From Diadema setosum (taxonomy: Eukaryota; Echinodermata; Echinoidea; Diadematoida; Diadematidae), in contig CM067067.1 in assembly GCA_033980235.1 (NCBI GenBank), forward strand, positions 7,417,547 to 7,481,546: a stretch of DNA of 64,000 nucleotides, read 5' to 3'. Of this stretch, positions 41,201 to 51,700 are shown one piece after another. The number at the start of each line of letters is the position of its first letter. The first letter of the stretch is position 1. The notes under the pieces are model-generated. The model did no database searches. It was not told the DNA's origin and saw only the letters and a program-made list of their open reading frames with translations. The position numbers were made by a program, and so were the translations under genes.

Positions 41201-42288
41201 GCTGAAGTCGGGTGTACAACTGCTTGCCACCTGCTTCCATACATGGCCTTGATTGTCCGCAGAGGGAGTGTATTTCCACTCGCTCCGGTGTCGACCTTTG
41301 CATGTAAGATGTGTTGTCCACGTTTGCTGGGACAGATAATTCCAATCTTCACGAATGCTTCTTTCTGATGCACAGAATCGATAGATGCGTCTAGGTCGTT
41401 TCCCAGTACGATAGTGTTAAATTCCTCAAAATCTTCCTGGGTTTCTCCTTCTGGCTCTTTGGAGAACTCGGCTACCTTTTGTTTGGTTGGCTGCCTGGTG
41501 GGTGTCTTCTGTCTTCGTGGTGAAAAACTGCGGTTACCACCTTGGCGTCCTCTGCTTGGACTTCGTCCTCGAAGCACTTTTCTGTGTTTTGTCTTTCTGC
41601 AGCATTTAGCCCAGTGTCCTTTGGAACCACATGCTTTGCAAATGTCTCTGTAGGCTGGACACTTGCGTGGTGGATGATTCAAATCACAGTTACCACACTT
41701 CTTGCGTCTATCTTGGTTATGTGATAGAGCATCTACGTTGTTTGCAGAGGAGTCGATCGAACGAAGACACTGTTTGCCTACGGCTATGGCTTCGTATTTC
41801 CTGCCTTCATCAAGGAGGTTTGCTATCTTGTAGCCTTTGGGTTGGTCTAGAAGATCTTTCTGGAACGCCTCGATAGGTGTAGACGCAATGACTAACTCTG
41901 TCACGCGTTCTGAGAGCTCATTTTCGGTAAAGTCACATTCTTTGGCTTTACTCCGGCATCTATTTACAAATTCGTCGATAGTTTCATTTGCGTGTTGACG
42001 ATATCGCATCAGCTCCAGTCTGTGGATGCGAAAATTCAGCTTGACTTTCAGCTGCCCTTCAAGAGTAGACCACAACATTGCAGGTTTTTCTTGATCATCA
42101 TTGGATAGACCGGATGCGTTAATTCTACGCAAACCTTCATTTCCTACTGCAATTTTGATTTTGATTGCTTGCTTCTTTGGGTCTTGGACATCGTTGTCTT
42201 GGAAGCATAACTCCATGCGTTGTTTGAATAACTTGAATTCTTCCGGCACATCAGCACTATTCCAATTCATTTCTGGATACTTTGCCAT
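38251..42288 (-). CDS. gag-pol polyprotein, Ty3/Gypsy, 1345 aa
   Basis: Start chosen at the methionine at 42288 (MAKYPEMNW), because the 38 residues before it are leader-like read-through. Order from this start: gag (1 to about 195); two zinc knuckles at about 198-230 (CGNCDLNHPPRKC and CKACGSKGHWAKCC); protease DTGAS at 333-337; reverse transcriptase with Asp562 (SKLDAKSGYW) and the DD pair at 624-625 in IADDIAVV; RNase H with Asp771, Glu806 and Asp833 (TDHKPL); integrase zinc domain (His993, His996, Cys1026, Cys1029) and core Asp1057, Asp1110 and Glu1146 (35 residues between the last two). The domain order PR-RT-RH-INT is standard Ty3/Gypsy. No stop or frameshift is seen. The RT site is ADD rather than the more usual YXDD or VDD. 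Confidence 0.95.
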   Translation of the reverse strand: MAKYPEMNWNSADVPEEFKLFKQRMELCFQDNDVQDPKKQAIKIKIAVGNEGLRRINASGLSNDDQEKPAMLWSTLEGQLKVKLNFRIHRLELMRYRQHANETIDEFVNRCRSKAKECDFTENELSERVTELVIASTPIEAFQKDLLDQPKGYKIANLLDEGRKYEAIAVGKQCLRSIDSSANNVDALSHNQDRRKKCGNCDLNHPPRKCPAYRDICKACGSKGHWAKCCRKTKHRKVLRGRSPSRGRQGGNRSFSPRRQKTPTRQPTKQKVAEFSKEPEGETQEDFEEFNTIVLGNDLDASIDSVHQKEAFVKIGIICPSKRGQHILHAKVDTGASGNTLPLRTIKAMYGSRWQAVVHPTSARLTAYNGSPIHCLGTLQITCKYKDSEWRDQLFYVVDVSGPVIIGLPMCSELHVVTIHEMHPQSRSPTNRPSPLKSVKDLQVLYPEQFDRIGNFRGEATLHVKEGAVPTIDAPRKCSVHIKDKLKAELDSMEKQGIIRQIDHHTDWCSSITTVLKKDGSLRVCLDPRRLNQNLKRCPHKIPTLEEVNPAFSGAKYFSKLDAKSGYWSVHLSKESQELTTFRTPFGRYCYTRLPFGLSVSQDLFQQHMDRIVGQVDGCICIADDIAVVGRTEAEHDKNLHRLMEVAQREGLVFNSKKCIIKTDCINFFGSVYTRDGIRPDPQKIEDIHAMPTPQDKEDLQKCLGLLNYLAPHIANFSEKASPLRELLKRDVPFTWQDDHQHAFNELKKAISAESCLQYYDPRKTTILEVDASSKGLGACLMQEDKPVAFASKSLSSSQANYSNIERETLALVFGIQRFHTYLFGNQFTVQTDHKPLEMITRKPLRCAPPRLQRLLIKIQGYDYDVKYKPGKSMIISDALSRMPNPSKNQDVPLDVNVEEICEEIDISQIDLIFFGQKKRNELQQETSRDPTLRALWQIVTNGWPDTIKEVPREVRTFWPYRDEIGVSDGVLFKGNQVIIPTDLRQDILNQLHQGHQGIERTCRLARETVYWPNINKDIEQISKNCYACQENQVKQQREPLQPHDIPTSPWTKLGTDLFTFNKEEYLLVTDYHSKYPIVRKLTDTSSAAVANILSGIFSLFGPPATLISDNGPQFVGRPFQEMCEKWSIDHITSSPRYPRSNGLAERMVQTVKGIMTKCTRTGQDIQTALLHFRATPIDSNLPSPAELLFGRPIRTTLPSHHLTRQSSTPDLLFQRQENMKHNHDLHGGRDLPPLHVGQKVRVLNPKDNTWLPAEVSKVRQEPRSYEVATPNGSILRRNRSHLREMPTGTKPTVPKRVHFEDDDRSEERRQHPDRRQRQSDSKSVSTRYITRYGREVRPPSRYQE

Positions 42289-43451
42289 CGTGCGTTTTGA
42301 TTTAGATTGAGTTGGAGATACAAATGATACAATGCTTGATATCAACGTCACACTTTGCAAACTAACGGCTGAAATGTTACAGATATAGTATACAAAGTAC
42401 ACAAATCAAGAATAGTTTGCGAACACAGAAATATATGACACAAAATCACTATTGATATACATGTATCAATAATGTACACTCTCCAAAACACATCGAAACA
42501 TGTCTAGATGTCAAGATTACCACAGTAATACACAGATGCATATATGTCAAAACATTCATGTACACAAATAACGAATGTATGTAATTGTCCACACGCAAGT
42601 GTTCAAATGTCTGAGATAGTTTAATGAATTGTACTAATTCTCATCTCTTTTATCTGGTTGCATATGGATTCACTCTCAGTCTGGATCGTGCCGTGTCTTG
42701 ATTGTCCGTCCTCGCTACGTTGTACATGTAGCTTGCAGGGTAGATGAACTGCGATAACGGGAAACTGCGTATGCTCTGTCAGAAATATCCTTCCGCTGAG
42801 TGATGGTCTCGGTAGAAGCAATGATGTCGCAATACACGTTGCTATGCCGATAAGATAAACACAATTCTGGCCAGTCCAGGATAATACGCGTCTATCTGCG
42901 TCTTCTATTGTTATGTCAACAATGGATGTCAATGGATACGGTGCGCTCAGGTAATGCGAACTTGGTCTATTGTTACGTCAACAATGGAAGTCCCTGGTTG
43001 AAACGCTCGGGTATTGCGCGTACTTGGATACGGTGCGCGTCGATAATGCTTGTTTACAGAACTGCAACTGTCCAATGTGGCGAATGTCAGTGATTCGTGC
43101 GACGAAAATGTTCTGACAACATTTTGTACGAGCTACACAGCTATATCTTACGATGTAGAAACGAATATAGAATGCTCTGCAAAGCGTTCATCAATCCGAT
43201 GATATGTATTCGTATCGTTATTTGCTGATGAGCAGCATGGATGATAAAATAATCGGTTTATTCACGCACAGTGTTACTCACAAGACGAGTCGTTAAGCTA
43301 GTCCATGCACGTATCTGCAGTAGACGTAGACGTGTTGTGCGCAGTGTCCTCTCGGGCGGTTTCAGCACAAGTCACTCATGATGAATTTCCCTATGAAAAC
43401 TTTAGTTCCGTGCTGATTTGGCATAAATCCGTGATCCCACCGCTGCCACCA
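42289..43451 (-). other. 5' leader of the Ty3/Gypsy element
   Basis: About 1.16 kb between the 5' LTR and the gag start. The primer-binding site is at its LTR edge. No coding sequence is apparent apart from the 38-codon in-frame extension of gag. Confidence 0.8.
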
Positions 43452-43643
43452 TGTTGTAATAGTGGACCGGATTCAATGATGAACAGAGGACATAGTTGTT
43501 TAACGATAAAATGAACAACTTTAATCCACTATCACAAACTAGCGTCATGTAATGACTGCTGCTCTGACCGTATCACTCAAATATAGAATACATGGAATAT
43601 GCGTACACTTGTGATAAATGTAGTGCGCTCACATAACACAACA
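43452..43643 (-). repeat. 5' LTR of the Ty3/Gypsy element
   Basis: 192 bp, starting TGTTGTAATAGTGGACCGGA on the plus strand. It is followed by the target duplication TACAG. Confidence 0.95.
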
Positions 43644-43802
43644 TACAGAAGTACACATTTTGAGCATTATTGCATTTCATGATTGTAAATCATTCCAGAT
43701 GCCTTTGCACCTAGTAAATGTGAATAGCTATCACAAAGGAATCAAACTTTGACTATGATACTGATACAATATATGTACGTTGTTTTATAGTACAAAAGGG
43801 TA

Positions 43803-44056
43803 CACACTAAAAGAAAAACAGCTAGGTTCAACTTTCACCTTTACATGTAACGCAATAACTGTAACAACCTACAGGTGCAATTTTGAACCTTTCAAACCAG
43901 AGTGAGCACCTTCAGACCAATGATCATCGTTAAAGGTGCCAACTTGCACCTGTAAAGATGAACTCACTGGTCTGAAAGGTGTAAAGTTGCACCCAAAATG
44001 GTGCTAACATACCTAAAGGTGCAAAGCTGAACCTATTTTTTTTTTTCCTGAGTGTG
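43803..44056. mobile_element. MITE with CACACT ends and AAAGGTGCAA words
   Basis: The left arm has CACACT, an A-rich stretch, then TAGGTTCAACTTTCACCTTTA. The right arm has TAAAGGTGCAAAGCTGAACC, a T-rich stretch, then AGTGTG, so the arms are inverted copies of about 45 bp. Several more AAGGTGCAA and TTGCACC words lie between. Non-coding. Confidence 0.8.
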
Positions 44057-46092
44057 TCCATGAATTCCAACTAGGCCTATATTGAAACCCAAGTGTAAAG
44101 AAAAAAAAAAATCTGCAAAATCATCTCATTTCATTGTGAGTATGCGCAAGAGTCGTTGAATTTATTAAGAATGACAGTGATGATAATGATATTATATAGT
44201 TGAATGTAATAGTAGGCCGTAATTATGAAGATAGCATGATTGTGATAATCCATTTTACAATATAGTTATTGTATTTGTACATCACATCATTGTTGAGGTC
44301 GCTGTGATAATTTATTGCAATTTCTATTTTATGCTAAAATGTAGCTGCCATTTTAATGTTATTCTGGAAAACAGTGAAGGCGTTGTTTCAGTATAGTATA
44401 ATAAGTTTAAAAAAATCTCACAATATGAAGAGAGTTATTCTCAGCTAGGTAAAAAAAAAAGTCTGTATATTTGGTTATCTTTACGAAGTACATGACATTG
44501 TGTTGATTTCACTGATTGTCATGAAACAGACTTATTGGCTATAACAATCATGTTCTAAATTTTAGACATGGGCTAATGTGGTGGGGGGGGGGGGGGGAGG
44601 GAGGTTTCTGATAGGTCACTTCCTTTTCCCCTCTCCCATCGCACCGTCTCGAGTTGTCCTATTCTAAGTGCATTATTTTTTTTAACTTATGAAGTCACAT
44701 ACCGCGTGATGGCGCCCTGCAAAATTTTGCTCGCTTCATATCTTTTAACCAGCAGTCCTTGTACATTTCTGGAGGCCATAAGAATGAAGTTGAGGTGTAG
44801 CACCTACTGGCAAGATTCTTGATAAAACCCGAGTGTATTTACATTTTTGATATAGCCACTAAAGTGTGTTGATATTGAGACATCTCAGTAATAAGCGTGA
44901 TGATATCACCGAAATTATTGTGTACACTACCCTTTTATAGGCCAATACCTCTCGAGTTATCCTAAACATAGATATAAAAATAATTATATTCGTTCATTCA
45001 TAATAGCCAATAATAATAGTATGAATAATAAATGATCACTCAAACCAGCCCTAAAATCATTGTCTTTGTTAAAAGGAGTAATCTGGCTCAGTACAATCTC
45101 TCCAAAAATATTGAAGAAGCTATACCCCTTTCTCGAAACTAAACATAATGAATATTAGCCTTTCCTAAAAGAGTAGGTCCTTTTTTGTCTTCTGTTTTTA
45201 CAAGAACAATAGGCCCACAGATATCTTATTAGCAGACAGTCATACATGTACTCTCTTAACAATTCATATGAACAAGATTTACGCGCGATTATAAATGCAG
45301 GTCACTTCAACCATCGAGTTCACATAGCAGCAGCGGGTTGCACCCCGATACCCCAGAGAGGTGTCTTTTTCCACCTCCCCGTTGCCCCCTTTGGATAGGC
45401 ACTTTATGCTCTTTGCTAAAATTATAGCCTGCTTTGAAGTCGACCTATACAGGCAATGTATGAATATAATGAGATTCCACTGGATGAAATAACATAAAGC
45501 ATAAATGTATGAGTATTGAAAAAATATCGTTTGACATCAGTCAAAACAAGATTATTATAATCACAGTCAAAACAAGATTTTATAATCACCTTGCATGCTA
45601 TTAATGATGAACGTTCATATTCCAGCGTTTCTTTCTCATTCCTGTCTATTAAGGTCTCTCACTATTTGTAAAAATTATCCATGAATGGACACAAGTGTTA
45701 AGAATACAGAATAAAAAAAAATATATCAACGTACTATGAAAGAGTCAGTGTTTTTTCATTGTTTGTTTGTTTGTTTTGTTTTGTTTGGTCTTGTTTGGGG
45801 GGTGTTTGTGTGCGTTTCATATCTAGCTATAGCTACAAACACTCCAGTCCTGGAATTTTCAAGCGGATTTTCCGCTCCAACTCTTTTTAGTGGTCCCTTA
45901 TATAGAATAGAACCTCCTACGTCTATACCACTCAAATATGTCACTAGTTTTCTGAATACCAAAATATCAATATAGTTTCCTAAGTTGGAAAGAATGGTTG
46001 AAGTGTATTTTGTAAAGGTATTCATCCTTAGTGACCAACGATGTTATGGTATAGAGGTGTCTCAAAGAATATTACGGACCTATTACATTAAA
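44057..46092. other. Non-coding stretch, no gene seen
   Basis: AT-rich with a G run at about 44581-44598. The word CAGTCAAAACAAGATT is directly repeated near 45540 and 45566. No exon-like sequence. Confidence 0.5.
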
Positions 46093-46965
46093 GGAAAGGT
46101 TCACATTCATATACCATGTGGATTGAGATAATGTAGCAATTATTATAAGTGGAACACATCAGTTAAAGTTTGAGGAAAATTGGACAATCCGTTCGAAAGT
46201 TATGATTTTTGAAGTTTCTGTGCAGTCACTGCCGCATGAGAAGACTACTGCACTTGATGATGTCACATGCGTAGAATGATATATGTATAGGGAAAATAAA
46301 TATAAAGAGAATTCCACAAAATCTCATTTTTTGAAGAAAAAAAAGTACGCATTCTCTCAACTTGTAACTGACATAATGTTAAGGGTACTATATCCCTGCT
46401 TTCTGAAAGAGGAAAGCCATGGGGGTCGCCCACAAGATCGACACCCACGAGTTATACAGCCCACGAGTTCGACATTGAGGTCCATAAGTCATACAGCTCA
46501 CGAATCATATACAGCCCATGAGTTCGGTACTAGGCAAATAAAGCCCATATGAGCCCACGAGTTCGACAGATCCAACACTGGGCTTGATGTGTCGGACTCG
46601 TGGGCCTTGTTAGTTTAGTGTCGAACTCATGCCTCATGGGCCATGACTCGTGAGCTGTATATTACTCATTGGCTGTATGACTCGTGAGCTCTATGACTCG
46701 TGAGCTGTATGACTCGTGGGTGTTGGTCTCGTGAAGTGCACCCAAGTCATGTGCTTTTTTATCATGCGAGAAAAGTGAAAATAATATGTTGATTATTCTT
46801 TATATTCTCTTTATATCGTTCTATACATTTGACATCACAGTGTGTAGTATAGTCTTCACATCTATAGCGATCGCGGAACTGAAACTACAAAAATTCAAAC
46901 TTTCACGTGTATGTATTCTATTAATATTGCTGCATTCTCTCAATCCACATGTTTTATGAAGGTGG
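46093..46965. repeat. Fold-back element, family A, copy 3, with nested insert
   Basis: The arms contain GTGGATTGAGATAATG, ACACATCAGTTAAAGTTTGAGG and AATTGGACAATCCGTTCGAAAG on the left, and inverted counterparts (TGCATTCTCTCAATCCAC) on the right. The centre is occupied by the CACGAGTTCGAC-rich segment at 46425-46745. Confidence 0.8.
46425..46745. repeat. Nested inverted repeat rich in CACGAGTTCGAC / ACTCGTGAGCTGTATG
   Basis: The left end GGGGTCGCCCAC...CACCCACGAGTTATACAGC and the right end GCTGTATGACTCGTGGGTG...GTGCACCC are inverted copies. The centre repeats CCCACGAGTTCGACA and TATGACTCGTGAGCT several times in opposite orientations in the two halves. No coding frame. Confidence 0.75.
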
Positions 46966-47659
46966 ACTTGTGATGTATAGCTTGTTAAACTGTAGTTGGT
47001 TCCAAATTTCATAGGTGCATGTGAAAAGCAAATATACGTATTTTGTGAACGTGCACGACTTCGTAGGATTCGAACCCGCACCCGAACCCTAAAGCCCGAG
47101 CCATTCGATTGCAAGGCAGATACATGTATACGCAATCAGCAATCTCGCCGCCCAAGAGGACTATGTTCGGACCTTGCAGCTGGGAGGGGGTTCGCCACCC
47201 CCACCCCTATGGGTCTCGTCCGTATACCATGCAGTTGACTTATCTTTTTAATGTTTTTTAACAGATTACATTGTTCAGGAAAGGGAAAATGGTGTGATGA
47301 TATCAGTGTTGTACGGAAATGCAAGCAAACGTCTGGAGAGAGAGCCAGCACTACATGAGCGGATGTGAGGCAATAAACACGACCAGTGCAATACGCGTCT
47401 CCCCCACAAGAGTTCTGTGGTCTCCCCTCGCCAGCATCACAACAGAGAGATAACCTCAAAGCCTTTTGCACCTGTTTGCGTCTCGTCTTTCCGTGTGCGC
47501 ACGAACACGGCCGGTTGGGAAACGAAATCAGCGGCGTTATTTGCTTCTTTCGAATAAGCCTGTTGTCTCAAGAAAGATATTGAAGTTGCCAAGACTTATT
47601 GCTTTGTGCTCTGCCCGAGATTACAGTGACAAGAGATTTCTATAAGTTCTCCATTCAGT
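46966..47659. other. 5' flank of gene 2
   Basis: Probable promoter and 5' UTR of gene 2; no TATA box could be fixed. Near 47060-47110 the minus strand has the tRNA B-box-like word GGTTCGAATCC, but neither A-box nor stems fold into a tRNA. Confidence 0.45.
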
Positions 47660-48197
47660 ATGGTCTCTTACGATGGTCCTATTCTTTTCTTGCTAATTGC
47701 AGTCATTGACAAGACCTCATGCCAGTTTGGAGGACACTCGCACTCCAGTTTTTCACCACCCAGTCGTGATGGTGCCAGCTTTCCTCCACCTGGCAACGGG
47801 CCCTTCTGGCCTGGTGCAGGAGGAGGCGGTGGTGGTGGTGGTGGTGGTGGTTTTCCTTCAGGTGGGTTACCTCAAGGCGCGTTACCTCCAGGTGTACCTG
47901 GATTCCCTCGAGGTGGGACTGGTTCTGGACCATCTGGTGGATTCGGACCTGGACCTTCTCGCGGAATGCAACCACCCAGAGATGGACCTGGCCCCAGCGA
48001 AGGAGACTTCCCAATTGATGAAGGAGCAAGCGTTGCACATTCTGCATTGGGTTCTATGAATATCCCGCCTGAAAACCCACACCCCAACGCATTCGAACCA
48101 CACGAGTCCCAATCCCCCCTCGACACCCTCACTGGGAGCGGATTAGGAACTGGACTGGACTCGGGATATACAGACTCACTGCCTTCATTTTCAGCGG
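47660..48197 (+). CDS. Gene 2 exon 1: signal peptide and Gly/Pro-rich region
   Basis: 538 nt from ATG (context TTCAGTATGG) to the donor G|GTACGTTC at 48197/48198. It encodes MVSYDGPILFLLIAVIDK, then FPPPGNGPFWPGAGG, the Gly run and PLDTLTGSGLGTGLDSGY. The frame is much more GC-rich than its surroundings, which supports coding. Confidence 0.8.
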
Positions 48198-48717
48198 GTA
48201 CGTTCTATTGATCTATACTCAAATCCCTCATCTTTATAGAGAGTACAGTATTAATGTATATGATATCTAATTTTCTTTTTTTTTTCTTTCATAAAACAAA
48301 ACTCTAAAAGCCGTGTCCGTGTGTTTATAATACTGTTCGAACAGACTTAGCTTCTTTTTAATAAGGAATGCCTTTCGGTCCCACAAATTACGCTTTAATA
48401 GACGCAAGTTGGATAGAGGCAGTATTATATAAACGACCATTTTTATGCAAGACGCTTGGATCCAGTCTCATCATAAAATTTAAATATGTAGATCAATGTC
48501 TTGAAAAAGTAACAGAACTTTTGAAAGTAAAGACGTTTTGTTTTGTACTTACATTATGCCATAAAGCTATGTTTGCTAGAAAGTTTTGTGAAAACATAGG
48601 AATATCAAAATTCTTTTATGTCAATGTTTAAAAACCCTCTATCATATATTGTTGGTCTTCGAATTGATACCACCGTCTTGATCACGACGAGGGCTCCTCA
48701 CCGTTGCGTGTTTTTTT

Positions 48718-48773
<56 letters not shown>

Positions 48774-51700
48774 ATTCTAGAGATCACAAGAAATCCACGT
48801 CGTCGCTGATTGATTATTTCTCTGATTTTGTCGTACAGTTTGGCCCTAATTAGTATCATTGATGAAAAACTTCATAACGTGGTGTAAATGGAGACAATGC
48901 GTCCTTCGCCTTTATTTCTTTACATATTTTATGCCTAGGCCCAACATATTTGAGGGGCACGCTTTGTATATGATTATCATTACACTGTACTAGGTGTACC
49001 GTAGAATTATAATGGGGGCAGTGATAACTGACATCGGCAAGCCAGAACTAGAGAACTTAATGATAAATGATTAGTAATTGCACCGTTGTTACTTACGATT
49101 ATATCGTTGTAATATAATTGCGTCATTTTGATACATTCAGTTATAGCATTGTCAATAGTTAAGGTACAGTTAAAGGTATCTTCCTCATCACCTTTATTTC
49201 ATCTACAAAACAGAAAAGCGTTGAATAGTACTACCAGGCATTGGTAGTCTCTCTCTCTCTCTCACCGCTCTGCACTGATGATGTGGATTTGTATGAAGAT
49301 GTATTGACCGAAAGATCGGTCTTCATTTTGTCGTCGGGGCGGGAATAGTTCTAGCTTCACGGATTCCCCTCCTGTCTACGGAGGAGAGCCGTAAGTAATG
49401 CTATGTAGATCACAGCTGCATGACCCCTTTATACCACAAACGCTTAGGCCTATCGTTTTGGACCATGGAGTGATTTTTTTTTGCTTCCCGTATTGTTGAA
49501 CCAATTGTACTAATCGGTTCTTATCTCAAAAAGGTTACAGCGATTGAGTGACCTAAAACATATAACCAACAACGGTCGTGAAACCACAGTAGCAGATAGG
49601 CGCAAGGTACTTATATCCTTTATCCAAACGCGAACAACAACCACGTTTTGTTGTGGGCGTGGGGTGAGGAGGAAAAGGCGGATGGCGGGGGGAGGGAGGG
49701 GGGCATGAGGAAGGGTGGCTATATACCTGCTCATAGGTGTATATACATTATTTACCATATGTTGGGCTTAAGGGGTTGGGTCGTTTTCGTTGAGAGGGCT
49801 CTTTACATCGTACTTTTTTGTGAGATAACCGCTTATGAAATGGAATATGAAAGGGCATATTTATGTTCTATGATTATACACGTAATTTCATGGATCCATG
49901 GTTGTAGCAAGGAGTTATTAACTTGCCTTGTACATCCTTTGTTGTAGTTTCTCCATGGACGTGGTACCTCCTAGGTTTTCCCAAGGAAGTATATAAACAT
50001 TAGACAACTGTTGGTCACACCCTCCTCCCTGGTTGTAGAGTACAAAGCCCTCTTGACTGTGCGTGAATCGATCCATGATCGGAGAATGGATGCGAATCAC
50101 ACAAGCCGGTCACACACTGTTGTTCCAGCACGGATGTATCAGACAGGGCATTGAGATATCTGCCCGCAATTTCCGCGGGAAGCGATTGACGTACCAGCCC
50201 TATATTTCGAAGTGATGCAGGAAACACCTTTCTCCTTGAATAGTATGGAAATGCTTCTTTTGTTTTCTTTTCGGAGAACTTTTGGACTGAACCATTTTCA
50301 CCGTAATTGTTGCCTTTAGTGCCTTTGGTGTCTTGGTCATTACAGGCAATTGTATTGTGGTACATCTGTATTATTTTGTAGTAGTTGTCGTTGTTGTTGT
50401 TATTCCCGGTGAGTCGTTCAGTTGCAAGGTTACTAATCAAAATCCGTGTAGGGTAGGTCGAGACCATCTGGATACTCTATCCGTATCAGCTCTCTCTCTC
50501 CTCAGTGGAAGGTCAGATGAGTCGGCCAATGCAGTCCGATAACCAGGAACGTAGGCTATGGTTGCTAGTACAGTGTAGCAGGGAGGTGAGACTCTCACCT
50601 CCCTGCTAGTAGTAGTCTTGCATGCAGGTTATGGAATATTTTGTCCTGTAACGTAACTCCTCGATTTTATACCAAGAGATTAGATTATGAACTGCCTCAG
50701 TTTTGCCTGACGCCATTTATGGAATAGATATCGAGCATACTTGAATTTTTGCCAAATAAGGCCTATTTCATTGACGTTGCTTTCTACGCATTACTTTGTG
50801 TGTGTTTTTTTTTAATATAAATCCCAGAGAGTTCAGTTCGTTGGCGTGAAATTATTTCCATGGTACCACCAAGGAGGTACTACGCAAGCTCGCCTAGTAC
50901 CTCCTTGGTACCACTGGACTACGAATGACTTAGCAATGATTGTCATTATTACAGGCCACACCATAGATCCCTCCATATATATATCAGACCCATACACAAG
51001 ACTCTTCCTTGTACATTGTACCAAGCAATGAGAGAGATATTAGACAATGGCATCTTCTCGTTCAATTTAGATACTAGGATATTTTTTTAATGTTCAAAAC
51101 AGTGAAAATGGACATATCATAAGGTATTTATTATCATCCAATTTCAGTGAAACTGACATTGTTAGATTTGATGAATATAAGTTCTTATGAGATAATTTAC
51201 CAAGAGGATAGAGTCATAATTATAGAATTTGCCTTAATTATATCGAAATGAACACTATCGTGGATGATGAGTTGACAACACACGTGCACACATCTGCATG
51301 TCGCTATATAGGGGTTATGTGATGTTGCTGAAGGCTCAGAAAGCTATAGAGATAGGTGCATGGCCACCTTGCATATATCCCAAGATTGGGTCAAGCAGTA
51401 ATGATAAAAGCAAAGCAAGCACGATGCAACAACACTGTCGTGAAAATCTTATAGGCCTGTGATCCCATCGCATTTAGTCGAAATCATTAATGTGGATCAT
51501 TCTTCTGTTCATCACTGGCAACTTTTCCATAGGCCAAACTTCCAAGCAATGTTTGCACATCACTCCGACATCGACATGTGAAGGTGACTGACGTGTGCTT
51601 GGAACGGAGACTTGCATTCCACCTCAAAAATAGATAAACTTCAAAAGAAAGAGAAAAATATTCCCTGCAAAACGATACAAAAATGACAAAAATCGGATAA

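Larger units (their letters stand above)
37189..43643 (-). mobile_element. Complete Ty3/Gypsy LTR retrotransposon
   Basis: 6455 bp on the minus strand, flanked by the 5-bp target duplication TACAG (37184-37188 and 43644-43648). The LTRs (TGTTGT...ACAACA) differ only by a 2-bp indel. The primer site in minus orientation reads TGGTGGCAGCGGTGGGATCA directly after the 5' LTR. A purine tract AGAAGGAGGGGA precedes the 3' LTR. One uninterrupted gag-pol frame is present and no envelope frame. The near-identical LTRs and open frame indicate a recent insertion that may still be competent. It lies upstream of gene 1, in the same orientation. Confidence 0.95.

Noticed and set aside
38332..42310. Many plus-strand and alternate minus frames of 60-103 codons
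   Set aside because: They are shadow frames of the intact gag-pol gene on the minus strand.
47043..47115. Possible tRNA gene on the minus strand (GGTTCGAATCC)
   Set aside because: A B-box-like word is present, but the T stem does not pair and no A box or acceptor stem could be found. At most a worn tRNA-derived SINE.
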